The notes: generated by a model from the letters alone, not told the origin. A stretch of 64,000 nucleotides of DNA from Shewanella sp. ANA-3 (GCF_000203935.1 NC_008577.1:3038001-3102000); one strand, 5' to 3'; counted from the first letter of the stretch, positions 9,610-19,396 are shown. Numbers and translations are program-made.

Positions 9610-11274
9610 ATGTGTTCGATTTTTTCAATTTTAGATATTCAATCCGATGCGAAAGAGCTGCGCCAAGTGGCACTGGAAATGTCCAAACTGATGCGCCATC
9701 GCGGCCCCGATTGGTCAGGCATTTACGCCAGCGACAAAGCGATTTTGGCCCATGAGCGCTTGGCGATTGTCGATATTGAACACGGTGCGCAGCCACTGCT
9801 AACCGAAGACGGCAGCCTTATCCTCGCGGTAAACGGTGAGATCTACAACCATAAAGAACTCAAAGCCCAACTCGGCGATAAATACAGCTATCAAACCAAC
9901 TCTGACTGCGAAGTGATCTTGGCGCTATATCAAGAATATGGCACTGAATTCCTTGATAAATTAAACGGTATTTTCGCCTTCGTACTCTACGATAAAGCCA
10001 AAGACGCCTACCTTATTGGCCGCGATCATATGGGCATTATCCCACTGTACACAGGGCGTGATGCGGCGGGTAACTTCTATGTCGCCTCCGAAATGAAGGC
10101 ACTGATGCCTGTCTGTAAAACCGTGGCCGAATTCCAGCCAGGGCAATATCTGTACTCAAGCATCGGTGAGCCAGTGCAATACTACACTCGCGATTGGCAG
10201 AGCTTTGATGCAGTGAAAGATAACGGCGCCAGCCAAGAAGAATTACGTGATGCCCTCGAAGCCGCCGTTAAGCGCCAATTGATGTCCGACGTGCCCTACG
10301 GCGTGTTGTTGTCTGGCGGTTTAGATTCCTCGGTGATCTCAGCCATTACCCAAACCTTTGCCAAGCGCCGTATTGAAGATGACGATCAAAGTGGCGCTTG
10401 GTGGCCACAGCTGCACTCCTTTGCCGTAGGGTTAAAAGGCGCGCCGGATTTAGCCGCCGCTAAGAAGGTCGCCGATGCGATTGGTACCATTCACCACGAG
10501 ATCAACTTTACCTTCCAAGAGGGTTTAGATGCGATTAAAGAAGTCATCTACCACTTAGAAACCTATGATGTGACCACCATTCGTGCCGCGACACCTATGT
10601 ACCTGATGGCGCGTAAAATCAAAGCGATGGGCATTAAAATGGTGTTATCGGGTGAAGGTGCCGACGAACTCTTTGGCGGTTACTTGTACTTCCATAAGGC
10701 ACCAAACGCGCAGGCCTTCCATGAAGAACTCGTGCGTAAACTGGATAAACTGCATCTGTTCGACTGTCTGCGCGCCAACAAAGCCATGGCGGCGTGGGGA
10801 CTCGAAGCCCGTGTGCCTTTCCTCGATAAGGAATTTATGGATGTGGCGATGCGCATCAACCCCGAGGCAAAAATGTCTAAGGATGGCCGCATTGAGAAAC
10901 ACATTCTGCGCCAAGCCTTTGAGCATAAACTGCCAAAAGAAGTCGCCTGGCGTCAAAAGGAGCAATTCAGCGATGGCGTGGGTTACTCTTGGATCGATGG
11001 TTTAAAGGCCCATGCTGCTGAGCAAGTCGACGACTTACAACTGGCTAACGCGAAGTTCCGCTTCCCGTACAACACGCCAGAAACCAAGGAAGCCTATTTC
11101 TACCGTTGTTTCTTTGAGGAGCATTATCCATTGCCAAGCGCCGCCGAAACGGTTCCCGGTGGCAAGTCGGTCGCCTGCTCTACTCCAGAAGCGCTGGCAT
11201 GGGATGAAAGCCTACGTGGCATTATCGACCCCTCTGGCCGCGCCGTACGCTCAGTGCATGCCGCCAGCTATTAA
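9610..11274 (+). CDS. asnB: Asparagine synthetase B (glutamine-hydrolysing)
   Basis: Makes asparagine from aspartate, ATP and glutamine. The 554 residues match the E. coli AsnB length. Cys 2 (MCSIF) is the glutaminase nucleophile exposed after Met removal. The N-terminal class II amidotransferase domain has RHRGPDWSG, and the synthetase domain has the pyrophosphatase P-loop SGGLDSS at residues 235-241. It is a single gene, with TAGGAG before the start and a strong terminator after it. Confidence 0.97.
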   Translation: MCSIFSILDIQSDAKELRQVALEMSKLMRHRGPDWSGIYASDKAILAHERLAIVDIEHGAQPLLTEDGSLILAVNGEIYNHKELKAQLGDKYSYQTNSDCEVILALYQEYGTEFLDKLNGIFAFVLYDKAKDAYLIGRDHMGIIPLYTGRDAAGNFYVASEMKALMPVCKTVAEFQPGQYLYSSIGEPVQYYTRDWQSFDAVKDNGASQEELRDALEAAVKRQLMSDVPYGVLLSGGLDSSVISAITQTFAKRRIEDDDQSGAWWPQLHSFAVGLKGAPDLAAAKKVADAIGTIHHEINFTFQEGLDAIKEVIYHLETYDVTTIRAATPMYLMARKIKAMGIKMVLSGEGADELFGGYLYFHKAPNAQAFHEELVRKLDKLHLFDCLRANKAMAAWGLEARVPFLDKEFMDVAMRINPEAKMSKDGRIEKHILRQAFEHKLPKEVAWRQKEQFSDGVGYSWIDGLKAHAAEQVDDLQLANAKFRFPYNTPETKEAYFYRCFFEEHYPLPSAAETVPGGKSVACSTPEALAWDESLRGIIDPSGRAVRSVHAASY

Positions 11275-11292
11275 TCGCTGACGCATGCCATC

Positions 11293-11327
11293 AAGATAAA
11301 AGCCACCCTAGGGTGGCTTTTATCTTT
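11293..11327. terminator. Bidirectional terminator between asnB and the patatin gene
   Basis: A perfect inverted repeat of about 17 bases per arm centred on CCACCCTAGGGTGG, with A/T-rich outer arms on both sides. Confidence 0.88.
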
Positions 11328-11423
11328 AACTATCTAACTCTTTAAGACTTGGATTTAGCTTGACCACATGGCGCCAAACATAAATGCTGCTTTGAAATAT
11401 CACCTTGAGATCGAACAAATAAC

Positions 11424-12431
11424 CTAGGCCGATATCGCCAGCGGTGCAACGGGCGTCGCATCTTTAGCCTTGGCAATTTGCCCAGAAGACGTTGCAAGAA
11501 ACGCCTTCCCCGCCTTTATCCCTTGCTGATAATCAATGCGTAAATCCACATCTGTACTGCCTAACAGCTTGCTCTGTAATGGCGCCTTCGCAAAAATCTG
11601 CACAATTTCAACATCATCGGGAGGATTGGCAATAAAGTCTAACTCGGCCTGATAGGCTTCTTCATGCTGCACTAAGTAATCAATGGTCTTAGGGCAAAAG
11701 CCAGAGACACAGATCCACGATTTAAGCTTATGTACCCAAGCCGATTGGGCTTGAAAGTCCTCATTGACTGTTCTCACGACCACAATTTTACGGGCGCCCC
11801 GTTTGTACGCCTCTCGCACGGGCAGCGGCGCCGCTAAACCGCCATCGAGGTAAAAGTCTTGCTCGGGTTCGAGTGTCGCTTCAACATGATTAGCAGATTC
11901 AATCCCTAACCAAGGCGTTAACTTGACCCCCTGTTTATATAAAAAAGGCAAGGCGCTAGAGGCTTTGAGTAGTTCACGCCAGTGCTCATGACTGGTTGGA
12001 CTCAAGAAATACCCTTGGCGATCAGACACTCGTGTAGTCGTAATAAGGAGTTCTCGCCCATTGAGGGATTGACTCGCCGCAGCTAAATCCAGCTTAAAGC
12101 TGCCACGCTGAGTCTGCTCAAAATACCAGTCAAGATCGATAACGTTGGCACCAATCAAACCGCGTCCTAGTTGATAAAAGCGTTTATGGCGCGTTAGCCC
12201 TCGGATGAGTTTTTTGGCGTAACCCTTTTGTCTGGCTAAAAAACTGGTCAAGTTTTGCGAGCCTGCTGAGGTACCAATCAATAAATCGAAGGGGTCGAAC
12301 TCCGCCTCAAGCCAAGCATCGAGTACGCCTGCGGTAAAAATGCCACGCTGGCCACCGCCTTCTGCAATTAACGCCACTTTCGGCGCGGTAACAGATTGAG
12401 AGGCAGAAGATAAATGGCTAATCGGCGGCAT
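11424..12431 (-). CDS. Patatin-like phospholipase (YjjU type)
   Basis: Serine hydrolase of 335 residues with the patatin Ser-Asp dyad. The oxyanion loop GGGQRG lies at residues 25-30, the nucleophile elbow GTSAG has Ser 55, and the DGG motif has Asp 196. It resembles E. coli YjjU. It probably acts on phospholipids in the cytoplasm; no signal peptide is evident. The start is set at ATG 12431, which has AAGGT upstream. A TTG at 12488 is in frame but poorly supported. Confidence 0.88.
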   Translation of the reverse strand: MPPISHLSSASQSVTAPKVALIAEGGGQRGIFTAGVLDAWLEAEFDPFDLLIGTSAGSQNLTSFLARQKGYAKKLIRGLTRHKRFYQLGRGLIGANVIDLDWYFEQTQRGSFKLDLAAASQSLNGRELLITTTRVSDRQGYFLSPTSHEHWRELLKASSALPFLYKQGVKLTPWLGIESANHVEATLEPEQDFYLDGGLAAPLPVREAYKRGARKIVVVRTVNEDFQAQSAWVHKLKSWICVSGFCPKTIDYLVQHEEAYQAELDFIANPPDDVEIVQIFAKAPLQSKLLGSTDVDLRIDYQQGIKAGKAFLATSSGQIAKAKDATPVAPLAISA

Positions 12432-12657
12432 AACTGACCTTATCGCAACAAAGACGCAATGGAGAATAGATAAGCTCAGTCTAAACAAAGATTGTCACAG
12501 TCAAAAACGGATAGAATCTATCGTTGTAATCGATAAATAAAATATTAGAAGCGTTTCATGCGGATCATGGCATGGTTAGCAGCAATGCTAAAACACGCTG
12601 CACATTAAAAGGTATAGTTAAATTTATCTTTAGATACAATATCTTGATAAGCAATCT

Positions 12658-12685
12658 ATGCCCACGAATCATCACGCGGGCATAG
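12658..12685 (-). terminator. Hairpin downstream of the TonB receptor
   Basis: Stem TATGCCCGCG/CGTGGGCATA (one G-T pair) lies just beyond the receptor stop codon. There is no T-run, so it may be a transcript-end hairpin and not a classic terminator. Confidence 0.45.
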
Positions 12686-12706
12686 ATGACACTTGGAAGC
12701 TTTACC

Positions 12707-14923
12707 CTAGAACTTATGGGTCAACTCCAAGGTGACATTACGTGGCTCACCGGGGAAATGGCCATTGCGCTCACTAAATCCGCTAACAGCATATTCCTTG
12801 TCGAAGATATTCTTCAGATTTAAGCGCACTTGGGTTTGGTCCCATTGGGTCGTCCAGCTCATATCAAACACTGTATGGGGTTTCACCGTTTGACCATTGA
12901 GGCTAAATTGCTCGCCCACATAGTCCATCCCAAAAGCAATGGCCGAATCAATCGCTTGAATATCGTAACGTGTCCACAGCCCCGCTTGATGACGCGGCGC
13001 ATTGGCAAAATGTTTGCCGTCACCAAAGGTGTTGGTTAGGCTGTCGTTGATCACGCCTTTAATCACTTGGGTATCGTTATAGGCATAGTTGGCCGTTACG
13101 GTAAGGTTATCCGTAAGATCCCCCACCAGCGTCCATTCTACCCCTTGGCTACGTACTTCGCCTAAATTGACTAAGTTAGGAATACCATCGTCATCGCCGG
13201 TATCTAGAGGGTTTGCCTGGGCCACATTTTGTTTTTCAATACGATAGAGTGCGAGCGTGGTCATAAACTGGCCATCAAGCCACTCGTTTTTCATCCCAAG
13301 CTCTATTTGATTACCGGTTTCGGGATCGAGTGCGCCGTCACTTTTAATACTCTCTTGATCCGACAATGATGCCGGATTGAAACTCTCTGAGTAGTTCAGA
13401 TAGAAAGACATAGATTCGATTGGACGATAATTCAGCCCAGCCCTTGGGGTAATGGCATTATCGCTAAAGGAGAATCCGGTCTTTTTGTCGTAATCATCAA
13501 ACTGGCTAAAGCGTAGACCCGCAATTAAAGACCACTGCTCGTTGAAATGCAGATGTTCTTGCAGATAAAGGCCAAAACGGTTGGAGCGGGTACCGTCGGT
13601 ATCCATGTCTTTTAATTGGTAAGTACTCGGATTTGTTTCACCGTAATTCAGCTCAAAGATATAGAGATTACCCACGCCTTCCTTGCTGGTCGCCAACTTG
13701 TAATGGTATTCGGTTTCGACATAGTGATAATCACCACCAAACAGGAACTCATGTTCAAAACCTAAGGCATTAAAGCGATAGACAAAATCGTTGGTTAAAC
13801 TGATTTCGTCATTGGCACGGGATTGGACACGATATTCACGTTTGATGGTGCCATCTGCGCTGTTTGCCTTACCATCACCGTTCACATCGACCCAGCCACG
13901 GGATTCGTGATATTGCTGATCGGATTCATTATTCAGATAACGAATTTGAGTTTTTACCGAAAAATCATCACTAAATTGATGATCGAGAATCGCTTGCAGC
14001 ACCAAGGCATCCATTTTCTGGAAGTCGCTCTTCTCGTTGGCATTGTAGGAAGGGTCAACGAGGAAATTCCCCGCATCATCCACGGGTACACCACGGAGTC
14101 GATTACCGCCCAAGTCCTGTCTTATCAGATCGAATGTGGTGGTCAGCTTAGTATCGTCACTGATTTCATACAGTAAGCCACCTGCTACTTCGGCATTTAA
14201 ACTATCGGCATTGTTACGGAAGCTATCTTCCTGTTGATAATAGCCTCCCAATCGATAGGCTAAATCCTCGGTTAAGCCGCCGGTGAAATCCAGCGAGCCG
14301 CCCATCATGTCGTAGCTGCCCGTGCTTAGGGTGAGCTCTTTACGCTCGACAAAGGTTGGTTTTTTGGTGACATAGTTAATCATGCCGCCGGGTTCGCCAC
14401 CGCCATAGAGTGCCGATGCAGGGCCTTTTAATACTTCAACCCGCTGTACGTTGAACAGTTGTGGCACCGAAAATCCCGAATACGGGTCGCCACGCACGCC
14501 ATCGTAAAACACGTTGGCATCGTCGCGAAAGCCACGAAAGGTCACGCCGGAATAGCTAAATTCACTGACACCGGCAATGGAGCGGTATAAGTCAGTAATA
14601 TTGCGGGCGGCTTGATCGTCAATCAGTTGCTCGGTCAGCACTTGTACTGACTGCGGCAGCTCCATCACATTGATGGCCGTTTTAGTGCCGATTTCCGTCT
14701 CTTTATCGACATACATTTGCATGGCGCGACCGCGCACAACAATGCGCTCTGGCGCCTTAGTCTCAGCTTGTGCTTCGGCCTGTGTGTTGGTTTGTATAGC
14801 GGCTTGTGCCGTTGAAACACTTTCTTGTTCGGGTTGACGCTCTTGAGCGTTAGGCGCAGCCGCAAAGACCAAATGCGGCATCAGGGCAAGCGTTAGTATT
14901 GAATAGGCAAAACGTGATTTCAC
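12707..14923 (-). CDS. TonB-dependent siderophore receptor
   Basis: Outer-membrane iron-siderophore receptor. From the GTG at 14923 the protein is 738 residues with a signal peptide ending near VFAAA, a TonB-box-like segment ERIVVRG, the plug domain (NVMELPQSVQVL, RVEVLKGPASALYGGGEPGG) and a beta-barrel ending in the aromatic terminus LELTHKF. I prefer GTG 14923 (GGGGGAC just upstream, clean signal peptide) over ATG 14962, which would put 13 residues before the signal. A Fur-type box lies upstream. The ligand class (hydroxamate or other) is not decidable here. Confidence 0.92.
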   Translation of the reverse strand: MKSRFAYSILTLALMPHLVFAAAPNAQERQPEQESVSTAQAAIQTNTQAEAQAETKAPERIVVRGRAMQMYVDKETEIGTKTAINVMELPQSVQVLTEQLIDDQAARNITDLYRSIAGVSEFSYSGVTFRGFRDDANVFYDGVRGDPYSGFSVPQLFNVQRVEVLKGPASALYGGGEPGGMINYVTKKPTFVERKELTLSTGSYDMMGGSLDFTGGLTEDLAYRLGGYYQQEDSFRNNADSLNAEVAGGLLYEISDDTKLTTTFDLIRQDLGGNRLRGVPVDDAGNFLVDPSYNANEKSDFQKMDALVLQAILDHQFSDDFSVKTQIRYLNNESDQQYHESRGWVDVNGDGKANSADGTIKREYRVQSRANDEISLTNDFVYRFNALGFEHEFLFGGDYHYVETEYHYKLATSKEGVGNLYIFELNYGETNPSTYQLKDMDTDGTRSNRFGLYLQEHLHFNEQWSLIAGLRFSQFDDYDKKTGFSFSDNAITPRAGLNYRPIESMSFYLNYSESFNPASLSDQESIKSDGALDPETGNQIELGMKNEWLDGQFMTTLALYRIEKQNVAQANPLDTGDDDGIPNLVNLGEVRSQGVEWTLVGDLTDNLTVTANYAYNDTQVIKGVINDSLTNTFGDGKHFANAPRHQAGLWTRYDIQAIDSAIAFGMDYVGEQFSLNGQTVKPHTVFDMSWTTQWDQTQVRLNLKNIFDKEYAVSGFSERNGHFPGEPRNVTLELTHKF

Positions 14924-15002
14924 AAAGTCCCCCAACCTTGAGCAAACCTGTGGTTTACCCATGTCATCTAAAATGTGCCGTCATTATAAAGTTTGATTAT
15001 TA

Positions 15003-15021
15003 GATGACAATAATTCTCATT
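15003..15021 (-). promoter_or_regulatory. Fur box of the TonB receptor gene
   Basis: Read on the minus strand the 19 bases are AATGAGAATTATTGTCATC, close to the Fur consensus GATAATGATAATCATTATC. It lies about 80 bases upstream of the receptor start. Iron-dependent repression is expected from family knowledge. Confidence 0.8.
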
Positions 15022-15090
15022 TAAATTTACATCGGTCGGGATTTGTAACAATTGTAAAGAGAGTCCACTCGTAATGTATGGATGTAACGG

Positions 15091-15160
15091 CATGGCTCCT
15101 AGTGAATGGATCTTAGTGCATAGCTCTTACTGAATGGCGCTTAATAAAAGCCATCTTAAT
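15091..15160. repeat. Degenerate 14-bp tandem repeat
   Basis: Four consecutive 14-base units (15091, 15105, 15119, 15133) share the pattern aATGGctCTTAgTG, with a decayed fifth unit running into the acyl-CoA dehydrogenase terminator. It is not coding. Confidence 0.65.
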
Positions 15161-15190
15161 AAAAAAGCCAGCATCACGCTGCTGGCTTTG
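15159..15190 (-). terminator. Terminator of the acyl-CoA dehydrogenase gene
   Basis: On the minus strand the stem AAGCCAGC/GCTGGCTT is followed by TTTTATT. Confidence 0.87.
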
Positions 15191-15217
15191 ACTGGTTGTA
15201 ACACTTTGAAGGTAAAC

Positions 15218-17008
15218 TTAAAAAATCGCCTCATCGAGCGTGGTTAACATCTCACTCGCCTGCTCCAACTGTTTACGCAGACTGCGGCTCTGCACGGCCC
15301 AATACGCCATATAAAAGTCCGCCGTTTTCAGTTTAGCTTGGTAAAAATTGGACTCTTGCGTGCCATTTTCGAGTGCAGTCAGGGCAATCTTCGCCATACG
15401 CGCCCACATCCAGGCAAGGGCAGTAATGCCAAATAACTCGAGATACGCCATCGATGCCGCGCCGATAATGTCGGGATTGCTAGCCGCATGGGTCGCTAAA
15501 TAACCGCTCGCCTTTTGTAAATCGGTGGCGCAATCCATTAGCCCACTGATATAGGGCTGCATTTGCGGATCTTTGCCCTGTGATTGAATAAACTCAGTCA
15601 CTAGCGCAGACCATTGCTGCATGGCGGCGCCGCGATCGCTCAGCAGCTTACGCCCAACTAAATCGAGCGCCTGAATGCCATTTGTGCCTTCATAAATCAA
15701 AGCGATACGGCTATCACGCACGAATTGCTCCATGCCCCACTCGTGGATATAGCCATGGCCGCCAAATACTTGCTGTGCATCCACACAGGCGTTAAAACCA
15801 CGGTTTGTGATAAAGCCTTTCACCACAGGGGTAAATAACGCCGCTAATTGGGCAGCCACTTTTGCTTTGGCAGGATCGCTATGGCGCTCTGCCTCATCGA
15901 GCCACAGCGCCTGCTGGCCAACGAGTGCACGGGCACCTTCGTTAAAGGCTTTTTGCGATAACAACATCCGGCGCACATCACCGTGCACCAAAATCGGATC
16001 GGCGGCTTTTTCGGGCGCCTTAGCCCCACTAATGGCGCGGCTCTGCAATCTGTCCTTGGCGTAGGCCAAGGCGCTTTGATAGGCGATTTCGGACACGCCT
16101 AACCCCTGCATCCCAACACCTAAGCGTGCTTGGTTCATCATGGTAAACATGGCGCGCAGACCTTGGTGGGGTTCGCCGACTAACTCACCGAGTGCCCCCT
16201 CAAATACCATCACGCAGGTTGAGTTGCCGTGGATCCCCATTTTGTGCTCAAGGCCGCTAGCATAGAGGCTGTTCGCCTCACCTAAACTGCCATCACTGTT
16301 CACTAACACTTTGGGCACGGCAAACAGCGAAATCCCCTTCACACCTTCGGGCGCGTCGGGTAAACGGGCGAGTACCAGATGCACTATGTTATCGGTAAAT
16401 TGATGGTCGCCCGAGGAAATAAAAATCTTCTCCCCAGTGATGGCAAAGTAGCCGTCCGCCGTGGGAACGGCCTTAGTGCGCAGTAGCGCTAAATCGGTTC
16501 CGGCATGGGATTCGGTGAGGTTCATGGTGCCAGTCCATTCACCACTCACTAATTTGGCTAAATATTTCTGTTTAAGTGCCTCACTGCCGTGGGCGTGAAT
16601 GGCCGAATAGGCGCCATGGGTAAGGCCGGGATACATGGCAAAGGCCATGTTGGTCGAGGTTTGCATCTCGGTCGCAAAAATCCCGACCACTTCGGGCAGT
16701 CCTTGACCACCATAGGCGGGATCGCAGGTCAGTGTCGGCCATCCATTGTCGACAAACTGCTGATAGGCGTCGGCAAAACCTTCTGGGGTAACCACTTTGC
16801 CATCAACGAGTTTGCACCCCTGCACATCCCCCACGCTATTTAACGGCAACATCACCTCAGTACTAAAATCCGCCATACCTTGCAGGATGGCATCGACCAG
16901 ATCGGGGTCGATTTCATCGAAGCCTTTAAGAGCATCTTGCTGATAAATATGCAACATTTCATCGAGGATAAATTGATAGTCACGTAGTGGTGCTTGATAG
17001 ACTGGCAT
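15218..17008 (-). CDS. Acyl-CoA dehydrogenase with extra C-terminal domain
   Basis: FAD enzyme of fatty-acid beta-oxidation (acyl-CoA to 2-enoyl-CoA). At 596 residues it is longer than the usual 380-residue enzyme and ends in the acetyl-CoA-dehydrogenase-like C-terminal domain. Visible motifs are LTESHAGTDL (acyl and flavin loop), QVFGGHGYIHEWGMEQ and YEGTNGIQALDL with the catalytic-type Glu 440. GGGAAG precedes ATG 17008. A FadR-like palindrome lies 36 bases upstream. Chain-length preference is unknown. Confidence 0.92.
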   Translation of the reverse strand: MPVYQAPLRDYQFILDEMLHIYQQDALKGFDEIDPDLVDAILQGMADFSTEVMLPLNSVGDVQGCKLVDGKVVTPEGFADAYQQFVDNGWPTLTCDPAYGGQGLPEVVGIFATEMQTSTNMAFAMYPGLTHGAYSAIHAHGSEALKQKYLAKLVSGEWTGTMNLTESHAGTDLALLRTKAVPTADGYFAITGEKIFISSGDHQFTDNIVHLVLARLPDAPEGVKGISLFAVPKVLVNSDGSLGEANSLYASGLEHKMGIHGNSTCVMVFEGALGELVGEPHQGLRAMFTMMNQARLGVGMQGLGVSEIAYQSALAYAKDRLQSRAISGAKAPEKAADPILVHGDVRRMLLSQKAFNEGARALVGQQALWLDEAERHSDPAKAKVAAQLAALFTPVVKGFITNRGFNACVDAQQVFGGHGYIHEWGMEQFVRDSRIALIYEGTNGIQALDLVGRKLLSDRGAAMQQWSALVTEFIQSQGKDPQMQPYISGLMDCATDLQKASGYLATHAASNPDIIGAASMAYLELFGITALAWMWARMAKIALTALENGTQESNFYQAKLKTADFYMAYWAVQSRSLRKQLEQASEMLTTLDEAIF

Positions 17009-17043
17009 AATCGCTTCCCTTTCTTGTTTTATGGCAATGGACT

Positions 17044-17060
17044 AAGTGCTCTGACCACTT
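17044..17060 (-). promoter_or_regulatory. FadR-like operator upstream of the acyl-CoA dehydrogenase
   Basis: The 17 bases AAGTGCTCTGACCACTT match 14 of 17 positions of a FadR-type site AACTGGTCTGACCAGTT, and two of the mismatches are symmetric. The position, 36 bases before the start codon, suits a repressor of fatty-acid degradation. Confidence 0.55.
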
Positions 17061-17235
17061 TAGCTAAATCTGTTGAAAAAGGAAGCATCTGAGCCTCTGT
17101 ACAGTGACTTTTGTTTACACAATCGAACAGCGAAACCGTAAATTGATCGCAACAAAGGCTTATGCTCAAGTGCAAAAGTTTGTAAGCTAAGTGTCTGTAT
17201 TGCTGATATGTCATCAGGTTGAGGATATTGTTACT

Positions 17236-18084
17236 ATGGGTTCTGTTACCACCAAAAAACACGCAAACGGGCTCGATTATGTCGAAGTAAACACTGCGTT
17301 ATGCCAAGCAAGGATTTTTTTACAGGGCGCACAAATCGACCATTTTCAACCCGTAGGTAAGCCGCCCTTGTTATGGGTGTCTTCGGCGGATGACTATCAA
17401 CCCGGTAATGGGATCCGTGGCGGTGTACCCGTCTGCTGGCCTTGGTTTGGCATGAGCAATCAAGCTAATTTTCCACAACATGGTTTTGCCCGCACCCGTA
17501 TTTGGACACTCGAGTCAGTTGAGATGCGGAATCAACTGGTGGATTTACGTTTTAGCTTAACCATCAGCGAAGAAGACAAGGTCTTTTGGCCGCACCATAC
17601 CCAAGTCAACGTGCTCTTTACCTTAGGTGAAACCTTAAGTATCAGCTTAGTTAATACTAACCTTGGCGATGTGCCCGTTACGCTCACCCAAGCACTACAC
17701 AGCTATTTTCCGATTGAAGATATTCACCAGCTTAAAGCCACTGGTTTTAGTGGCGCTCAATATATTGAGTTTGCCGAGGGGCCTTATCCGCAAACGACAG
17801 ATGATGTGCTATTTGACCGCGAAACCGACCGCGTTTACACCAAGCTAGGCCCAGTACAACACTTATATACGCCCCAAGGTGTGATTGAAGTGAGCCGCGA
17901 AAATAGCCACTCGGCCGTGCTGTGGAACCCTTGGATTGAAAAATCGACTCGCCTTGCCCGCTTTAATGACGATGACTATCTGACCATGGTGTGTCTGGAA
18001 GCCGCCAATGTGCTTGAAGATAAATTAACGCTGGCTCCCGGCGAGAGTCACAGTTTAGTTACCCATATTCGCTGGGCAGACTAA
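17236..18084 (+). CDS. D-hexose-6-phosphate mutarotase (YeaD type)
   Basis: Aldose-1-epimerase fold protein that interconverts anomers of glucose-6-phosphate-like sugars. The 282 residues include GGVPVCWPWFG, PQHGFARTRIW and LHSYF, with the family's conserved His residues, and WNPWIEKS near the end. I chose ATG 17236 with GAGG upstream. An in-frame GTG at 17191 adds 15 residues without family support. It is a single gene divergent from the acyl-CoA dehydrogenase. Confidence 0.88.
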   Translation: MGSVTTKKHANGLDYVEVNTALCQARIFLQGAQIDHFQPVGKPPLLWVSSADDYQPGNGIRGGVPVCWPWFGMSNQANFPQHGFARTRIWTLESVEMRNQLVDLRFSLTISEEDKVFWPHHTQVNVLFTLGETLSISLVNTNLGDVPVTLTQALHSYFPIEDIHQLKATGFSGAQYIEFAEGPYPQTTDDVLFDRETDRVYTKLGPVQHLYTPQGVIEVSRENSHSAVLWNPWIEKSTRLARFNDDDYLTMVCLEAANVLEDKLTLAPGESHSLVTHIRWAD

Positions 18085-18107
18085 TCGGTCTTTATCACCC
18101 CATCAGT

Positions 18108-18140
18108 GAAAAAGCCCAGTGCATGACTGGGCTTTTTTAT
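18108..18140. terminator. Bidirectional terminator
   Basis: Stem AAAAAGCCCAGT/ACTGGGCTTTTTT between two convergent genes. A second small hairpin GCCATCA/TGATGGC follows at 18141-18160. Confidence 0.87.
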
Positions 18141-18178
18141 GCCATCAAGTTTATGATGGCCATCTATTAGGCAACAAC

Positions 18179-19054
18179 CTACTTAGTGCTTTTCTCAAAA
18201 CGCGCTAACAAGCTTGAGGTATCCCAACGATTGCCGCCCATGGCTTGAACTTCGGAGTAAAACTGATCCACTAGCGCGGTTAAGGGTAAGTGCGAGCCAT
18301 TGCGGCGAGCTTCTTCTAGGGCAATGCCTAAATCCTTACGCATCCAATCGACGGCAAAACCAAAATCATAGCTTTGGCCCCACATGGTTTTGTAGCGATT
18401 TTCCATCTGCCAGCTTTGCGCCGCGCCTTTACTGATCACCTCAACCACTTTTTCACCGTCAAGACCAGCCTTACGGGCAAATTGCAGTGCTTCGGCAAGG
18501 CCTTGAACCACACCTGCGATACAAATTTGGTTGACCATCTTAGTGAGCTGGCCTGCACCAACCTCACCTAAACGCTCTGCGCAGCGCGCAAACGCTTCGA
18601 TAACGGGCTTAACACGCTCGAATACGGCTTGATCACCCCCGACCATCACGGTCAGTACGCCATTTTCGGCGCCAGCTTGGCCACCCGATACAGGCGCATC
18701 GAGAAAATCGACGCCTTTTTCGGCCAGCACTTTATGTAATTCACGGGCCACATCGGCAGAAGCCGTCGTATGGTCAACTAGTACTGTACCTGGCGCCATG
18801 CCATGGACCACGCCATCATTGCCTAATACCACTTCACGCAAGTCGTTATCGTTGCCTACGCAGGTAAAAACAATATCTTGGCCAATAGCCGCTTCTTTAG
18901 GCGTTGGGCAGCAACGACCGCCGTAGTTCTCGACCCAGGTTTGTGCCTTGGCAAAAGTGCGGTTATACACAGTAACCTCATGGCCCTTGTTGAGTAAGTG
19001 TCTTGCCATGGGGTAACCCATTACGCCTAAACCAATAAATGCGACTTTTGCCAT
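18179..19054 (-). CDS. NAD(P)-dependent beta-hydroxyacid dehydrogenase (GarR/HIBADH family)
   Basis: Oxidoreductase of the 3-hydroxyisobutyrate/tartronate-semialdehyde reductase family, 291 residues. The N-terminal Rossmann loop is GLGVMGYPMA, the substrate signature is DAPVSGGQAGAE, and the catalytic lysine lies in GAGQLTKMVNQ. I chose ATG 19054 because it has AGGAA upstream and begins at MAKVAFIG; an upstream in-frame start at 19102 is unlikely. No catabolic neighbours identify the substrate, and a succinic-semialdehyde or glyoxylate reductase role is possible. Confidence 0.88.
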   Translation of the reverse strand: MAKVAFIGLGVMGYPMARHLLNKGHEVTVYNRTFAKAQTWVENYGGRCCPTPKEAAIGQDIVFTCVGNDNDLREVVLGNDGVVHGMAPGTVLVDHTTASADVARELHKVLAEKGVDFLDAPVSGGQAGAENGVLTVMVGGDQAVFERVKPVIEAFARCAERLGEVGAGQLTKMVNQICIAGVVQGLAEALQFARKAGLDGEKVVEVISKGAAQSWQMENRYKTMWGQSYDFGFAVDWMRKDLGIALEEARRNGSHLPLTALVDQFYSEVQAMGGNRWDTSSLLARFEKSTK

Positions 19055-19352
19055 GAGGAATTCCTTTAATTGATAAACAAGGTGAAACGTTTTACACCAC
19101 ACATTTGTACTGCGTTCATTAGCATCACTCTATTGAAAACACTGAATTGACAACAATGGACTAACGACACGCAGAACGCGCGCTTATGTTACTCCGAGAA
19201 AGACCCGACCTAAACTAAAAAAATGCGAGCAAGTGTTTCAACTTAAAGGGTCAATCCGTAGCAAAAAACGCTGGCGGCAGTGTAGCACTCGCTTAGGCAA
19301 GCGTCAGAGTAAAAATGCCCTCGGCAGCAAACGCAGTGTTCGACAGAAACAA
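19055..19352. other. Intergenic stretch with no gene recognised
   Basis: About 300 bases upstream of the dehydrogenase. I see no ORF with protein character, no tRNA and no strong operator. It presumably holds the dehydrogenase promoter. Confidence 0.4.
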
Positions 19353-19385
19353 CAAAGGCGCACATTGGCGCCTTTGCTTTTTATC
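19353..19385. terminator. Terminator of the thioesterase gene
   Basis: Nine-base stem CAAAGGCGC/GCGCCTTTG. T-rich tracts follow on both strands; the minus-strand thioesterase ends 19 bases away. Confidence 0.75.
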
Positions 19386-19396
19386 ACGAGCCAAAA

